Positions 44,059 through 51,689 of a stretch of DNA of 64,000 nucleotides are shown here, piece after piece. The stretch lies in assembly GCF_004193175.1 (NCBI RefSeq), contig NZ_SAUH01000001.1, positions 3,929,001 through 3,993,000 on the forward strand. The letters run 5' to 3'. The notes below the pieces were generated by a model. That model saw nothing but the letters and a program-made list of their open reading frames with translations. It was not told the origin of the DNA and ran no database searches. This stretch comes from Streptomyces sp. RFCAC02. GTDB lineage: Bacteria; Actinomycetota; Actinomycetes; Streptomycetales; Streptomycetaceae. Numbering within the stretch: position 1 is the stretch's first letter; every line of letters starts with the position of its first letter. Both the position numbers and the translations under genes were made by a program.

Positions 44059-44147
44059 GCACGCGCGTCGGGCGCGGGCGTACGGGAGCGCGGACCGGCG
44101 CGCAACTCCGTTCCGTACCGGGCCGGTTGCCCGGTACGGTCGGCGGT

Positions 44148-44597
44148 GTGAGCGACATCCCCGACGCCGCGCCGGGTGACCCGGCGGAGGTGCGTGCCGG
44201 CATCGCCGACATGTGCCAGGACCTGGACGAGATCCGCGCCGCGCTGGCCGGCACGCCGGGCGAGGCCGCCCTCGACGCCCTGGTGCGGGCCGTGCGCGAC
44301 GGCTCGGACGCCGACCGCGCGGCCGCGCTCCGGGCCGTGGACGACGCCCTCGCCGACACGGACGAGGACGCCGCGTACGACGACATCTCCTACCGCGAGG
44401 CCCCGGGGCTGCCGTACGGTCCGCCGCCGGCCGGGAACCGTGGCTTCGCGCTCCCGCCGTGGAGCTCCACCCCGGCGTCCGTCGTCTTCCTGTGCCCCAC
44501 GGGCGGCTGCTCGCGCCACGAACGCGCCACGCACGCCCACGCCTCGCCCCCCGCGTGCGCCCTCACGGGGCTGCCGCTCCGCTGGGAACGGCTCTGA
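44148..44597 (+). CDS. Helical protein with C-terminal zinc-ribbon-like motif
   Basis: 149 residues from GTG 44148; the frame upstream is Arg-rich and lacks an RBS. Residues 1-75 are acidic and helical. The C-terminal 45 residues read V-V-F-L-C-P-T-G-G-C-S-R-H-E-R-A followed 13 residues later by P-A-C-A-L-T-G-L-P-L-R-W, which suggests a small metal-binding ribbon with Cys and His ligands. I have seen similar C-P-x-x-x-C-x-R tails in proteins associated with actinobacterial conflict or effector cassettes, but no family is assigned here. The membrane-protein gene follows after 1 base, so the pair is an operon. Confidence 0.65.
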   Translation: MSDIPDAAPGDPAEVRAGIADMCQDLDEIRAALAGTPGEAALDALVRAVRDGSDADRAAALRAVDDALADTDEDAAYDDISYREAPGLPYGPPPAGNRGFALPPWSSTPASVVFLCPTGGCSRHERATHAHASPPACALTGLPLRWERL

Positions 44598-44598
44598 C

Positions 44599-45546
44599 GT
44601 GGGCGGCCTGCTCACCGAGCTGGGCAAGCACCTCGCCGAACGCTGGCTGTCCCTCCTCGTCCTGCCCGGCGCCCTGTTCCTGGCCGCGCTCACGGCGGGG
44701 CACACCCTCGGGCACGCGGACCCGTTCGACGCGGGCCGGCTCGCCGACCGGCTCGACGCGTGGGCCGCGTCCCCGCGCCTCGACGGCACGGGCGGGCCGG
44801 CGCTCGTCCTCCTCGCGGTCCTGCTGGCGGCGGCGGGCGCGGGCCTCGCGGCACAGGCACTCGGCTCCGCCGCCGAACGCTGGTGGCTGACCCCGGCCTC
44901 CGCACCGCACCGCCTGACCGCCGCGCGCCGCCGCCGCTGGGACGCCCGCAGCGCGGCGTACGAGGAGCGCCTGGACGCCCTGGCCGCCGCCCGCGCGGCC
45001 GGCACACCCCCGCCACCGGGACCGACCCCGGCCGAGGCCCGCCGCCGCGTGGACACGATCGCCCTGGAGGCACCGGCGCGCCCGACGTGGATGGCGGACC
45101 GGATGAACGCACCGGCCGTCCGCCTGGAGCGCGAGTACGCCCTGGACCTGGCGACGGTGTGGCCGCACCTGTGGCTGGTGGCGCCCGACACGACACGGAC
45201 CGAACTGATCGCGGCCCACGAGACGTTCCGCCGCGCGGCGACCCTGGCGGGCTGGGGCGTGATGTACGTGACGGTGGGCGCGCTGTGGTGGCCCGGCCTG
45301 CTGATCGCGGCGGCGACGACGACGGTCGCATGGCGCAGGGGCAGGACGGCGGTGGACACGTACGCGAACCTGCTGGAAGCGGCGGCACGCCTGCACGCAC
45401 CGGAACTGGCGCACTACCACGGCATCACACCGGAACCGGAACGCCTGACACGCGAGACAGGCTGGCAACTGACCTGCCTGGCACAGGGCCAGTCACACCT
45501 GATCACCCTGACGCGGCAACCCCCGGCTGTCCCAGATCGACGGTGA
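44599..45546 (+). CDS. Hypothetical membrane protein paired with the zinc-ribbon protein
   Basis: 315 residues from GTG 44599, one base after the preceding stop. Hydrophobic segments are at about 15-32 (W-L-S-L-L-V-L-P-G-A-L-F-L-A-A-L), 75-95, and a pair near 215-250 (W-G-V-M-Y-V-T-V-G-A-L-W-W-P-G-L-L), with a cytosolic Arg/Ala-rich linker between. No enzymatic motif is visible. Its 3' end overlaps the convergent Uma2 gene by 44 bases. Family unknown; likely works with the zinc-ribbon protein. Confidence 0.65.
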   Translation: MGGLLTELGKHLAERWLSLLVLPGALFLAALTAGHTLGHADPFDAGRLADRLDAWAASPRLDGTGGPALVLLAVLLAAAGAGLAAQALGSAAERWWLTPASAPHRLTAARRRRWDARSAAYEERLDALAAARAAGTPPPPGPTPAEARRRVDTIALEAPARPTWMADRMNAPAVRLEREYALDLATVWPHLWLVAPDTTRTELIAAHETFRRAATLAGWGVMYVTVGALWWPGLLIAAATTTVAWRRGRTAVDTYANLLEAAARLHAPELAHYHGITPEPERLTRETGWQLTCLAQGQSHLITLTRQPPAVPDRR

Positions 45547-46087
45547 CGGGGAACGGCGCGGCGGCCTTGATCACACCGGTGAAGAGATCGGCTTCCCGGT
45601 AGGCCCTGGTGGCGGGGTCGAGGACATAGGTGTAGACGAGGGGGACGCCCGTGGCGGCCTGCTCGACACGCCAGTAGAAGGCGATGCCTGCCGTGGCGTA
45701 CTGGTCCACCTTCACGATCCGGTCGGTCGTCTCGGAGCCGGGTGACACGACCTCGGCGACCAGGAGCACATGCTCGGGCCGGGTGGGGGAGAGGTCGATG
45801 GTGTCCGCCCGGTAGACGACGACGTCCGGGCGGCGGTTGATGAGAGGGACGTCCTGCAGACGGACATCGAAATCGGTGTCCGCGTTCCACTCCGGCCCGG
45901 CTGCGGCATCCAGGGCATTCGCCAGAATCCGGGCCAGCCGATTGTGCCGCTTGGACGAGCTCGGGCTCACCAGGACCATCCCGTCCACGATCTCAATACC
46001 GGCACACTGTTCCTCGGACCAGGAGTCGTACTGCTCCGCGCTGATCTGTGTATGCATCCACGCGGGTGCCACCATCTCGGCGGTCAT
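45503..46087 (-). CDS. Uma2-family endonuclease-fold protein
   Basis: 194 residues from ATG 46087 (RBS GGAGGT). Uma2 PD-(D/E)xK markers: Y-D-S-W-S-E-E-Q, S-K-R-H-N-R-L-A-R-I-L, R-R-P-D-V-V-V-Y and the E-V-V-S-P-G-S-E-T-T-D-R-I-V-K core followed by Y-W-R-V. Streptomyces encode many paralogs of unknown role, often near mobile or conflict genes. It overlaps the convergent membrane-protein gene by 44 bases. G+C is lower than in the flanking housekeeping genes. Confidence 0.9.
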   Translation of the reverse strand: MTAEMVAPAWMHTQISAEQYDSWSEEQCAGIEIVDGMVLVSPSSSKRHNRLARILANALDAAAGPEWNADTDFDVRLQDVPLINRRPDVVVYRADTIDLSPTRPEHVLLVAEVVSPGSETTDRIVKVDQYATAGIAFYWRVEQAATGVPLVYTYVLDPATRAYREADLFTGVIKAAAPFPVTVDLGQPGVAASG

Positions 46088-46392
46088 GGTGTACCTCCTC
46101 CGAGGACCCTGACATTTCCGGCGTTGCTGGACTGAGCCTACCGCCTCGCCGGGTGAAGGAGAGGGCGATGCCCGGCCCCTTGCACTTACGGCCGGGAACG
46201 TCCCCTCAATGACATGGTGCGCTGAATCGCGCCAGGTAGTGCCACACCCTTTTGAGCGCCTGCGGATCGTGACGGTCCGTGCGTGCGGCGTCTCCGATGA
46301 TGCGCGGATCGACGGGCGGGCTTGCCGGCGATCACGGTCGGGGGCGTACGTCGGACGGTGCGCGTCTTCGCGTGGTCCGTGAGGGGACAGCG
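46088..46392. other. 305-base gap between Uma2 and the DUF5919-type gene
   Basis: I see no gene here. The sequence is less G+C-rich than average and contains the Uma2 RBS/leader (46088-46100) and the downstream region of the minus-strand operon. A reading frame to 46450 continuing the Uma2 frame upstream has no start context. Confidence 0.5.
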
Positions 46393-47025
46393 TCACGGTT
46401 CGGACAGCATGCCCATGCCGGGCGTATCGATTGGGCGGCCTTCTTCCCACAGGGTTTCCACGTGGGTTGCGAACCGGTCGAACATGCCGTCGTCCTGGAG
46501 TCGTCGCAGGTGCAGCATGGGTGAGTCGTGCCCGACCAGGTTGGCGAGGTGCGGGGTGACGAGCATCTGGTCGTCGAAGCGGAATACCGAGAGGCTGATG
46601 TGGCCCTCATGGTCGCTGAACCGCGCCTGGATTCCGCCCACGTCGGAGAGTCGGTTCAGATGCTCCAGGGTGATCCGGATGCGGGTCGAGACGGTCAGGG
46701 CCGTCTGCTCCACCGCCTCACGCCGGCGCGTCAGGTCGGCATCCGGGTCGCCGAGGAGAAACCGCACCGCGACGCCCGCGCGGGCCTTGCGGGTGAGTGC
46801 GTGCGCGAGGTTCGAGTGATCGAGCCAGAGGAAATAGTTCGTGTATCCGGCGAAGGTCAGTTCGGATTCGGCGTCCGTGATGAGCGATCTCCACACGGAC
46901 GAGGGACAGGCCGACCGGTACGGATAGACGGTGACGATCTCACGGTCCGCCCCGGTCTTCATCACGGCTCTGGCAGCTCCGGGCCACAGCATGTCTTCGT
47001 CCCCGGTCGATAACGTGCGTTGCAC
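46393..47025 (-). CDS. DUF5919-type regulator C-terminal domain lacking its helix-turn-helix
   Basis: 210 residues from GTG 47025, which directly follows the TAG of trmO (TAG-GTG). The protein matches the C-terminal phospholipase-D-like module of actinobacterial XRE regulators: A-D-R-E-I-V-T-V-Y-P-Y-R-S, T-F-A-G-Y-T-N-Y-F-L-W-L, F-L-L-G-D-P-D-A-D and S-P-M-L-H-L-R-R. Relatives carry about 70 more residues with an N-terminal HTH, which is absent and cannot be found in other frames because trmO occupies that DNA. It may be a truncated remnant or a free-standing sensor domain. Confidence 0.75.
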   Translation of the reverse strand: MQRTLSTGDEDMLWPGAARAVMKTGADREIVTVYPYRSACPSSVWRSLITDAESELTFAGYTNYFLWLDHSNLAHALTRKARAGVAVRFLLGDPDADLTRRREAVEQTALTVSTRIRITLEHLNRLSDVGGIQARFSDHEGHISLSVFRFDDQMLVTPHLANLVGHDSPMLHLRRLQDDGMFDRFATHVETLWEEGRPIDTPGMGMLSEP

Positions 47026-47520
47026 CTAGGCTTGAGGGTGTTGCTCGGTCGGTGCGTAGTAGTCCGTGAGCATTTCCGTGACCCAGTTCGGCTGGTGCAC
47101 GTCTCCGCGTGGTCCCATCTCGCTGAACCAGGGCTTGATGTCGAGGACCGGTGTGCCGTCCACGGCGTCGAGATCTTCGACGTGGAGGTCGAGGCCGTCG
47201 ATGTGCAGCAGTCGGCAGCGTGAGACGCCGATCCAGTTCTGCCGGCGCATGTTCCGGTGGGCGAAGATCCCGCCGGCCGGCCAGTCGGGATTGTCCCTGG
47301 GACGGCGGGGTTCGGGGTGCAGGTCGGAGGGGTCGGTGAGGTGGAAGCGGAAGACGACCTCGATGTGGGAGAAAGCCTCCAGACCGACGACGGCCCCCTC
47401 GGTGAACCGGTTTCCGTCGATCCGGATGACCGCCCGCGTGCCACCCCAGTAGTCATCGGTCGGCTCGACCCGCCCACCGACCACATGCGCCACCGGCACA
47501 ACCGCCAACTCGTCAGCCAC
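47026..47520 (-). CDS. trmO: TrmO-type tRNA (N6-threonylcarbamoyladenosine(37)-N6)-methyltransferase
   Basis: 164 residues from GTG 47520. UPF0066/TrmO signature elements are D-D-Y-W-G-G-T, E-A-F-S-H-I-E-V-V-F-R-F-H, N-P-D-W-P-A-G-G-I-F-A-H-R, and D-G-T-P-V-L-D-I-K-P-W. TrmO uses SAM to N-methylate t6A37 in tRNA. It lies in a minus-strand operon after the HD hydrolase. It immediately abuts the DUF5919-type gene. Such TrmO-like genes are often found with small hydrolases in actinomycete accessory loci. Confidence 0.88.
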   Translation of the reverse strand: MADELAVVPVAHVVGGRVEPTDDYWGGTRAVIRIDGNRFTEGAVVGLEAFSHIEVVFRFHLTDPSDLHPEPRRPRDNPDWPAGGIFAHRNMRRQNWIGVSRCRLLHIDGLDLHVEDLDAVDGTPVLDIKPWFSEMGPRGDVHQPNWVTEMLTDYYAPTEQHPQA

Positions 47521-47573
47521 AGTTCCCCCTACTCACCCTCGCTGCCCATCCAACGCGTGCCACCGTGCCTCGC

Positions 47574-48146
47574 CTACCGGAGGAACGTGCGCTGCCATTC
47601 CGCCGAGGACATATCCTGGGCCGCGTCAGCCAGCGCGATGGCCGACTTGGTCTTGAGTTTCGCACGAGTGCTGTCCACCCACTCCTGGGCATTACGGTAT
47701 CCCTGCTCCAGGTATTCCAGCCCCTGGATCATGCATTCCAGCTTGTCCGCGTCATGGGCGACGAGCACCTCGAGTGAGTCGCCCGTCTCGTACTCGTTGA
47801 CGATCGCCTGGATACCTGCGGCCACCGCCGGGTGTGCGTCGGCGACCTGGTCCGCCGTCACGTCTTCGTTCTTGGCCGCGGTGAGATACCGCCGCCCGAT
47901 CCACGGAATATCGCCGACACGGGTCTCCTGCGTGTCGTGGAAAGTGCACAGCAGAGCCACCTTCGCCGGATCGGCCCCTTCGAGCATCGCCAGCACGGAC
48001 CCGATGACGGCGGTACGGAAGCTGTGCTCGGCGATCGTCTCGGGATCCTTGACACCCGCGATCCACCAACCGCTGCGCTTACCGCGCTTGAGCGCGCCCA
48101 TCTCCATGAGATAGCCGACCGAACCTCGGGCGTGCTGCTTGTCCAT
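47574..48146 (-). CDS. HD-domain phosphohydrolase (YfbR-like)
   Basis: 190 residues from ATG 48146 (GAGAGG upstream). HD ligands are in T-I-A-E-H-S-F-R-T-A, C-T-F-H-D-T-Q-E-T-R and A-H-D-A-D-K-L-E. This set matches the YfbR/HDDC2 subgroup that hydrolyses deoxynucleoside monophosphates. It lies between a 57-residue ORF and trmO in the same direction, gaps 20 and 53 bases. Likely acts on nucleotides in the cytosol. Confidence 0.9.
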   Translation of the reverse strand: MDKQHARGSVGYLMEMGALKRGKRSGWWIAGVKDPETIAEHSFRTAVIGSVLAMLEGADPAKVALLCTFHDTQETRVGDIPWIGRRYLTAAKNEDVTADQVADAHPAVAAGIQAIVNEYETGDSLEVLVAHDADKLECMIQGLEYLEQGYRNAQEWVDSTRAKLKTKSAIALADAAQDMSSAEWQRTFLR

Positions 48147-48166
48147 CGCGGGGTCCTCTCCGGTGA

Positions 48167-48340
48167 TCAGGTTCTCGTCCGTAGACCGTAGTGCAGTTGT
48201 TCCAGCTCCCGTCGTGCACGCGACGACGTGGTCTCGGAGTCGAGCAGGTGCACGATCCGGTCGGCCAACTCGGACGCAGCGCACGGGTCAGCCGCCAGTA
48301 CGCCGGGGTGCGCTGCCAGCAACGCCCAGACGGAGTGCAC
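48167..48340 (-). CDS. Small 57-residue ORF upstream of the HD gene
   Basis: GTG 48340 to TGA 48167. Encodes V-H-S-V-W-A-L-L-A-A-H-P-G-V-L-A-A-D followed by E-L-A-D-R-I-V-H-L-L-D-S-E-T and R-R-E-L-E-Q-L-H-Y-G-L-R; helical, acidic/basic balanced, and with natural codon-position bias. It continues in frame a few codons upstream until a TGA, so it could be the tail of a lost larger gene. It is directly upstream of the HD gene (20 bases), and I do not recognise a family. Confidence 0.45.
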   Translation of the reverse strand: MHSVWALLAAHPGVLAADPCAASELADRIVHLLDSETTSSRARRELEQLHYGLRTRT

Positions 48341-48387
48341 GTTGAGGTCGATGCCGGTCTTCCGTCACCTGACCGCCCAGCAACTAG

Positions 48388-48714
48388 GCGGCTGACATTC
48401 GTACCACCGTGATCGGCGACAGAGTTTTTTCGGTCCGGATCGAGTCGGACGTTCTCGACTGGCGGACATCCTACGGCCGCAACACTTACACCGTGGTGGA
48501 CACCCCACCCGGTATCAGAGCCTCCCTCTTCTCCTATCTTCGCTGTTTCGGGTTGGTCTTCGGCGCCTTCGACTTCGCTGTGACCGACCGTGACGCGTGG
48601 ATCTTCCTCGAATGCAACCCATCCGGGCAATGGGCATGGCTCGAACATGAGACGGGCCTCCCCATGGTGGCCGCGTTCGCCGACCTGTTGGAGAAAGGCA
48701 GCACACATGGCTGA
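48388..48714 (+). pseudogene. tgmB: C-terminal remnant of a graspetide ATP-grasp ligase (TgmB)
   Basis: About 108 residues of homology begin right after an in-frame TAG at 48385 (I-R-T-T-V-I-G-D-R-V-F-S-V-R-I-E), continue through D-W-R-T-S-Y, F-G-L-V-F-G-A-F-D-F-A-V and end with W-I-F-L-E-C-N-P-S-G-Q-W-A-W-L-E, the metal-binding E-x-N motif of ATP-grasp enzymes. Full TgmB proteins are about 320 residues; the N-terminal two-thirds and the precursor gene tgmA are missing. A start at GTG 48409 could still make a fragment. It overlaps the methyltransferase gene by 8 bases, as in intact tgmBC loci. Confidence 0.8.
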
Positions 48715-49891
48715 GACCGACAAGGTTGCCGCTCGGTTGCGGAGGCAGCTTGCCGAGCGGCTGGTTGAGGACGGGCATCTCCGGTCGGCGGAGTGGCGGG
48801 CCGCCGTCGAGGAGGTGCCGCGACACGCGTTCCTCTCGTCGGGGTTCTTCCGGCCCGTGCCCGGATCCTCGCCCACGGCCTACGCGCCGGTGCTGCCCGA
48901 TGAGCGGGCCGAGTCCTGGCTGGCCTCCTGCTACGCGGATGAATCCCTCGTCACGCAGATCGCCGGTGTGATCGAGCCGAAGGACATCACGGGCACCATC
49001 GCGCGCCTTCCGTCGTCCTCGTCCACCCTGCCGTCGCTCATGGTCGACATGCTGGAAGCCCTCGACGTGCGGGACGGCGACACAGTGCTCGAAGTCGGGA
49101 CCGGCACCGGCTACAACGCCGCCCTGCTCGCCCACCGGGTCGGTGCGGAGAATGTCACGACCGTGGACACGGACGCGGCGATTGCGGCCAAGGCGCGCAA
49201 CGTCCTGTGGACCCTGGGTCATCACGTCACGGTCGTCACCGGCGACGGGCGTCATGGTCACGCGGAGCGGGCTCCGTACGATCGCACCATCGCGACCTGC
49301 GGTGTCGCGCACGTCCGGCCGGAGTGGGTGGCCCAGACGAAACCCGGCGGCATCGTCCTGACCACGGTCCGGGGCGGGCTGTGGTCCTCCGGTCTCGCGA
49401 AGCTCACCGTCCACGACGACGGTACGGCGGAAGGCCCGTTCGTCTCCGAGGCGTCGTTCATGCGGGCGCGCCAGGAGGAACCCGACGCCGACCTCACGCT
49501 CCCCGGCGCGGACGAGGGAGTCCGAAGGGGGACTGGACTCACCTCGGACGTCCTGGACGACTGGACGGTCCGCTTCCTCATCGACAACTGCATCGACGGC
49601 CTGTCGCTGATCAGCGGCGTCAGCCTGAACGGCGGGCCTCCGAGCGACTGTCTCCTGCACCCCGGTTCGGGCTCGTTCGCCGTCCTGTCGGGCGACACGG
49701 TCAGGCAGGGCGGGCGGATGCTCCTCTGGGACCGCGTGGAGGAGGCCATCGGCCGGTGGAAGGCGGCGGGCTCCCCGGCCGTCACGGATCTGCGTGTCCG
49801 GCTGACGCCCCACGAGCAGCGGATCTTCCTGCCGGGGGTTGCTGCGGCATGGTGGGCCAAGCCCCTCGGGTCGTCCGCGCGTTCGGGGTGA
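48707..49891 (+). CDS. tgmC: PIMT-like methyltransferase of an ATP-grasp RiPP (graspetide) system (TgmC)
   Basis: 394 residues from ATG 48707, overlapping tgmB by 8 bases. Protein-L-isoaspartate methyltransferase fold: P-R-H-A-F-L near residue 42, S-S-T-L-P-S-L-M-V-D-M-L-E and SAM motif V-L-E-V-G-T-G-T-G-Y-N-A-A. The 150-residue C-terminal extension distinguishes the RiPP-associated group. In fuscimiditide-type clusters such an enzyme methylates an Asp in a graspetide to form an aspartimide. With tgmA and most of tgmB absent, its substrate is lost here or encoded elsewhere. It converges with the ABC permease gene. Confidence 0.85.
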   Translation: MAETDKVAARLRRQLAERLVEDGHLRSAEWRAAVEEVPRHAFLSSGFFRPVPGSSPTAYAPVLPDERAESWLASCYADESLVTQIAGVIEPKDITGTIARLPSSSSTLPSLMVDMLEALDVRDGDTVLEVGTGTGYNAALLAHRVGAENVTTVDTDAAIAAKARNVLWTLGHHVTVVTGDGRHGHAERAPYDRTIATCGVAHVRPEWVAQTKPGGIVLTTVRGGLWSSGLAKLTVHDDGTAEGPFVSEASFMRARQEEPDADLTLPGADEGVRRGTGLTSDVLDDWTVRFLIDNCIDGLSLISGVSLNGGPPSDCLLHPGSGSFAVLSGDTVRQGGRMLLWDRVEEAIGRWKAAGSPAVTDLRVRLTPHEQRIFLPGVAAAWWAKPLGSSARSG

Positions 49892-49912
49892 TGATCGAGG
49901 GGCGATGTGCCG

Positions 49913-51688
49913 TCATGCCAGGTCGGTGTTCAGGGAGTGGCCTGCTGGTTTCCGGGTGTGCAGCCATGCGGGGAGTGCTGTCAGTGCCGTCACCGCCAGC
50001 ACGATGGTCACCGCCGCCGTGAGCATCCATGATGTCGGTGGTGTCACCGTCGTCCCGAACAGCCAGTACAGGACCAGTCCCGCCGGGATGCCCAGCGCCG
50101 TTCCCAGGATCGCGGGCAGCAGTTGTGTCACGCACAGCGCCGATACGACCTGGCCGGGCGTTGCGCCGAGGGTGCGGGAGACGGTCAGGGTGCGGCGTGC
50201 CTGTACGGCGGTGCTCCAGCCGAGCAGTACGGCGTTGAGTGTCGACAGCGCCACCAGGACCAGGGTGATGCCGAGCAGCGTCTCGCCGGTGCTGTCGGTC
50301 CGGATGTCGACGGGGCCGAAGCGCTGGTGGTCGGGGGCAGCGGCGAGTTCGGTGCGGAAGGCGAGCATCGCCGTGACCATGAGGCCGGTCGTCGCCGTGC
50401 CGACGACCGCCAGGGCGGCCCGGCCCGGTCGGCGGGCCAGCAGCCGGACGCCGAGCAGCATCGATGTCGGCAGGTGGGCCGTCATGGCGTTCAGACGTGG
50501 GTGGCGCGTGACGAGATGCGCCGGGTCCGTCAGCGCGTCGACGGTGCTGGCACGCGCGACGCGCACGGCGGGCGCCACCGCGCCCACCGTGGAGACCACG
50601 GCGGCGAGGATCGCCGCGGCGAGGGCGGTGCCGCCGTCCGGAGGGCTCGCGGTGGTCAGCAACCCGGCGCTCGGGTCGGCCAGTCCGGGTGCGACGAGGC
50701 AGCCGGCGGCCAGTCCGAGCCCGGTGGCCAGGGCCGTCAGCAGCAGGTATTGCGCGAGCAGGACGACGGTGACCGTGCCGGGACCCGCGCCGACGGCCTT
50801 CAGCAGTCCCGCACGCCGGTTGTCGCGGCCGGCGCGTACGGTGGCCAGCGCGGTGAGCGTGACGATCGCGGCCACGGCCAGCAGCCAGGCGCCGACGACG
50901 AGGGCGGGCCGCGTCCCCCTGATCAGCTTCACGTCGTCCTGCAGCACGCCCTGCCACACGTGGGTGTGGATCCAGGACTCGCCCGTGATCTCGGGCGTGA
51001 ACACGGTGTCGCGCCACAGGCCGGGCGCGCCCGGGTCGTCCAGGCGCACGTGGATCAGGTGCACGCCGGTGGTGTCGCCAGCCGCCGCGCGCGCGTCCTC
51101 GGCGGTGAGCCATATGCGGCCGCCGTAGTCGGTCGGCCCCGGCCCCTGCGCCCAGTCGCTCAGCGGGTATACCGGGGTCGCCGCGCTGATCGCGAGGCCG
51201 ACGATCGGGTACGCGCGTCCGCTGATGGTGACCTCGTCGCCGACGCCCACGCCGAGTGCCTGCGCGAAGCCGCGTTCCAGCACCGCGCCGCCCGGGCTCA
51301 CCCACGTCCCGGACGTCACGAGCGGCCGGTCGACGGCGGCCGGTTCGTCCTCGCGTCCCTCGACCGAGGTGGTAGCGGACCAGCCGCCCGCGTCGACGGT
51401 GGTGTGGAACGCGAAGACCGGCTCGCCCTGTGCGGCCACGCCGGGCAGGTCGGCGATGAGACCGGCCAGGCCGGACGGGTCGTCGGTCGTCGAGATGACG
51501 GTGATGTCGGGTCCCTCGGTGGCCGCGCGGGTCTTCAGGTACGAGGTCGCGACGGCGTCGTCGGCCGCGAGGCCGACCGTCAGGGACGTGGTCGCCGCGG
51601 TGACGGCGATCAGGAACATGACGGCCTCGCCGGGCCGGCGGCGCAGGTCGCGTACGAGAAGGCGCCAGATCAGCAGCACATGACCCAC
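49913..51688 (-). CDS. FtsX-type ABC transporter permease
   Basis: 591 residues. An N-terminal helix follows R-R-R-P-G-E-A-V-M-F-L-I-A-V-T, then an extracellular MacB-like periplasmic-core domain (about 50-260), and two FtsX cores with helices near 265-345 and 430-580. Motifs such as G-L-L-K-A-V-G-A (residue about 295) and S-R-T-L-G-A-T-P-G-Q-V are typical coupling helices. With the adjacent ATPase (gap of 1 base) it forms a MacB/LolCDE-type exporter or mechanotransmitter. The cargo is unknown; PadR control suggests a stress or drug response. Confidence 0.92.
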   Translation of the reverse strand: MGHVLLIWRLLVRDLRRRPGEAVMFLIAVTAATTSLTVGLAADDAVATSYLKTRAATEGPDITVISTTDDPSGLAGLIADLPGVAAQGEPVFAFHTTVDAGGWSATTSVEGREDEPAAVDRPLVTSGTWVSPGGAVLERGFAQALGVGVGDEVTISGRAYPIVGLAISAATPVYPLSDWAQGPGPTDYGGRIWLTAEDARAAAGDTTGVHLIHVRLDDPGAPGLWRDTVFTPEITGESWIHTHVWQGVLQDDVKLIRGTRPALVVGAWLLAVAAIVTLTALATVRAGRDNRRAGLLKAVGAGPGTVTVVLLAQYLLLTALATGLGLAAGCLVAPGLADPSAGLLTTASPPDGGTALAAAILAAVVSTVGAVAPAVRVARASTVDALTDPAHLVTRHPRLNAMTAHLPTSMLLGVRLLARRPGRAALAVVGTATTGLMVTAMLAFRTELAAAPDHQRFGPVDIRTDSTGETLLGITLVLVALSTLNAVLLGWSTAVQARRTLTVSRTLGATPGQVVSALCVTQLLPAILGTALGIPAGLVLYWLFGTTVTPPTSWMLTAAVTIVLAVTALTALPAWLHTRKPAGHSLNTDLA

Positions 51689-51689
51689 G

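Noticed and set aside
40349..44386. 1345-residue open frame on the minus strand opposite the tricorn gene
   Set aside because: It mirrors the high third-position G+C of tricorn, spans several genes, and is Arg/Gly/Val-rich with no family motif.
44148..49891. Genomic island or integrated element
   Set aside because: Accessory genes and somewhat lower G+C are present, but no integrase, attachment-site repeat, tRNA or transposase was seen.
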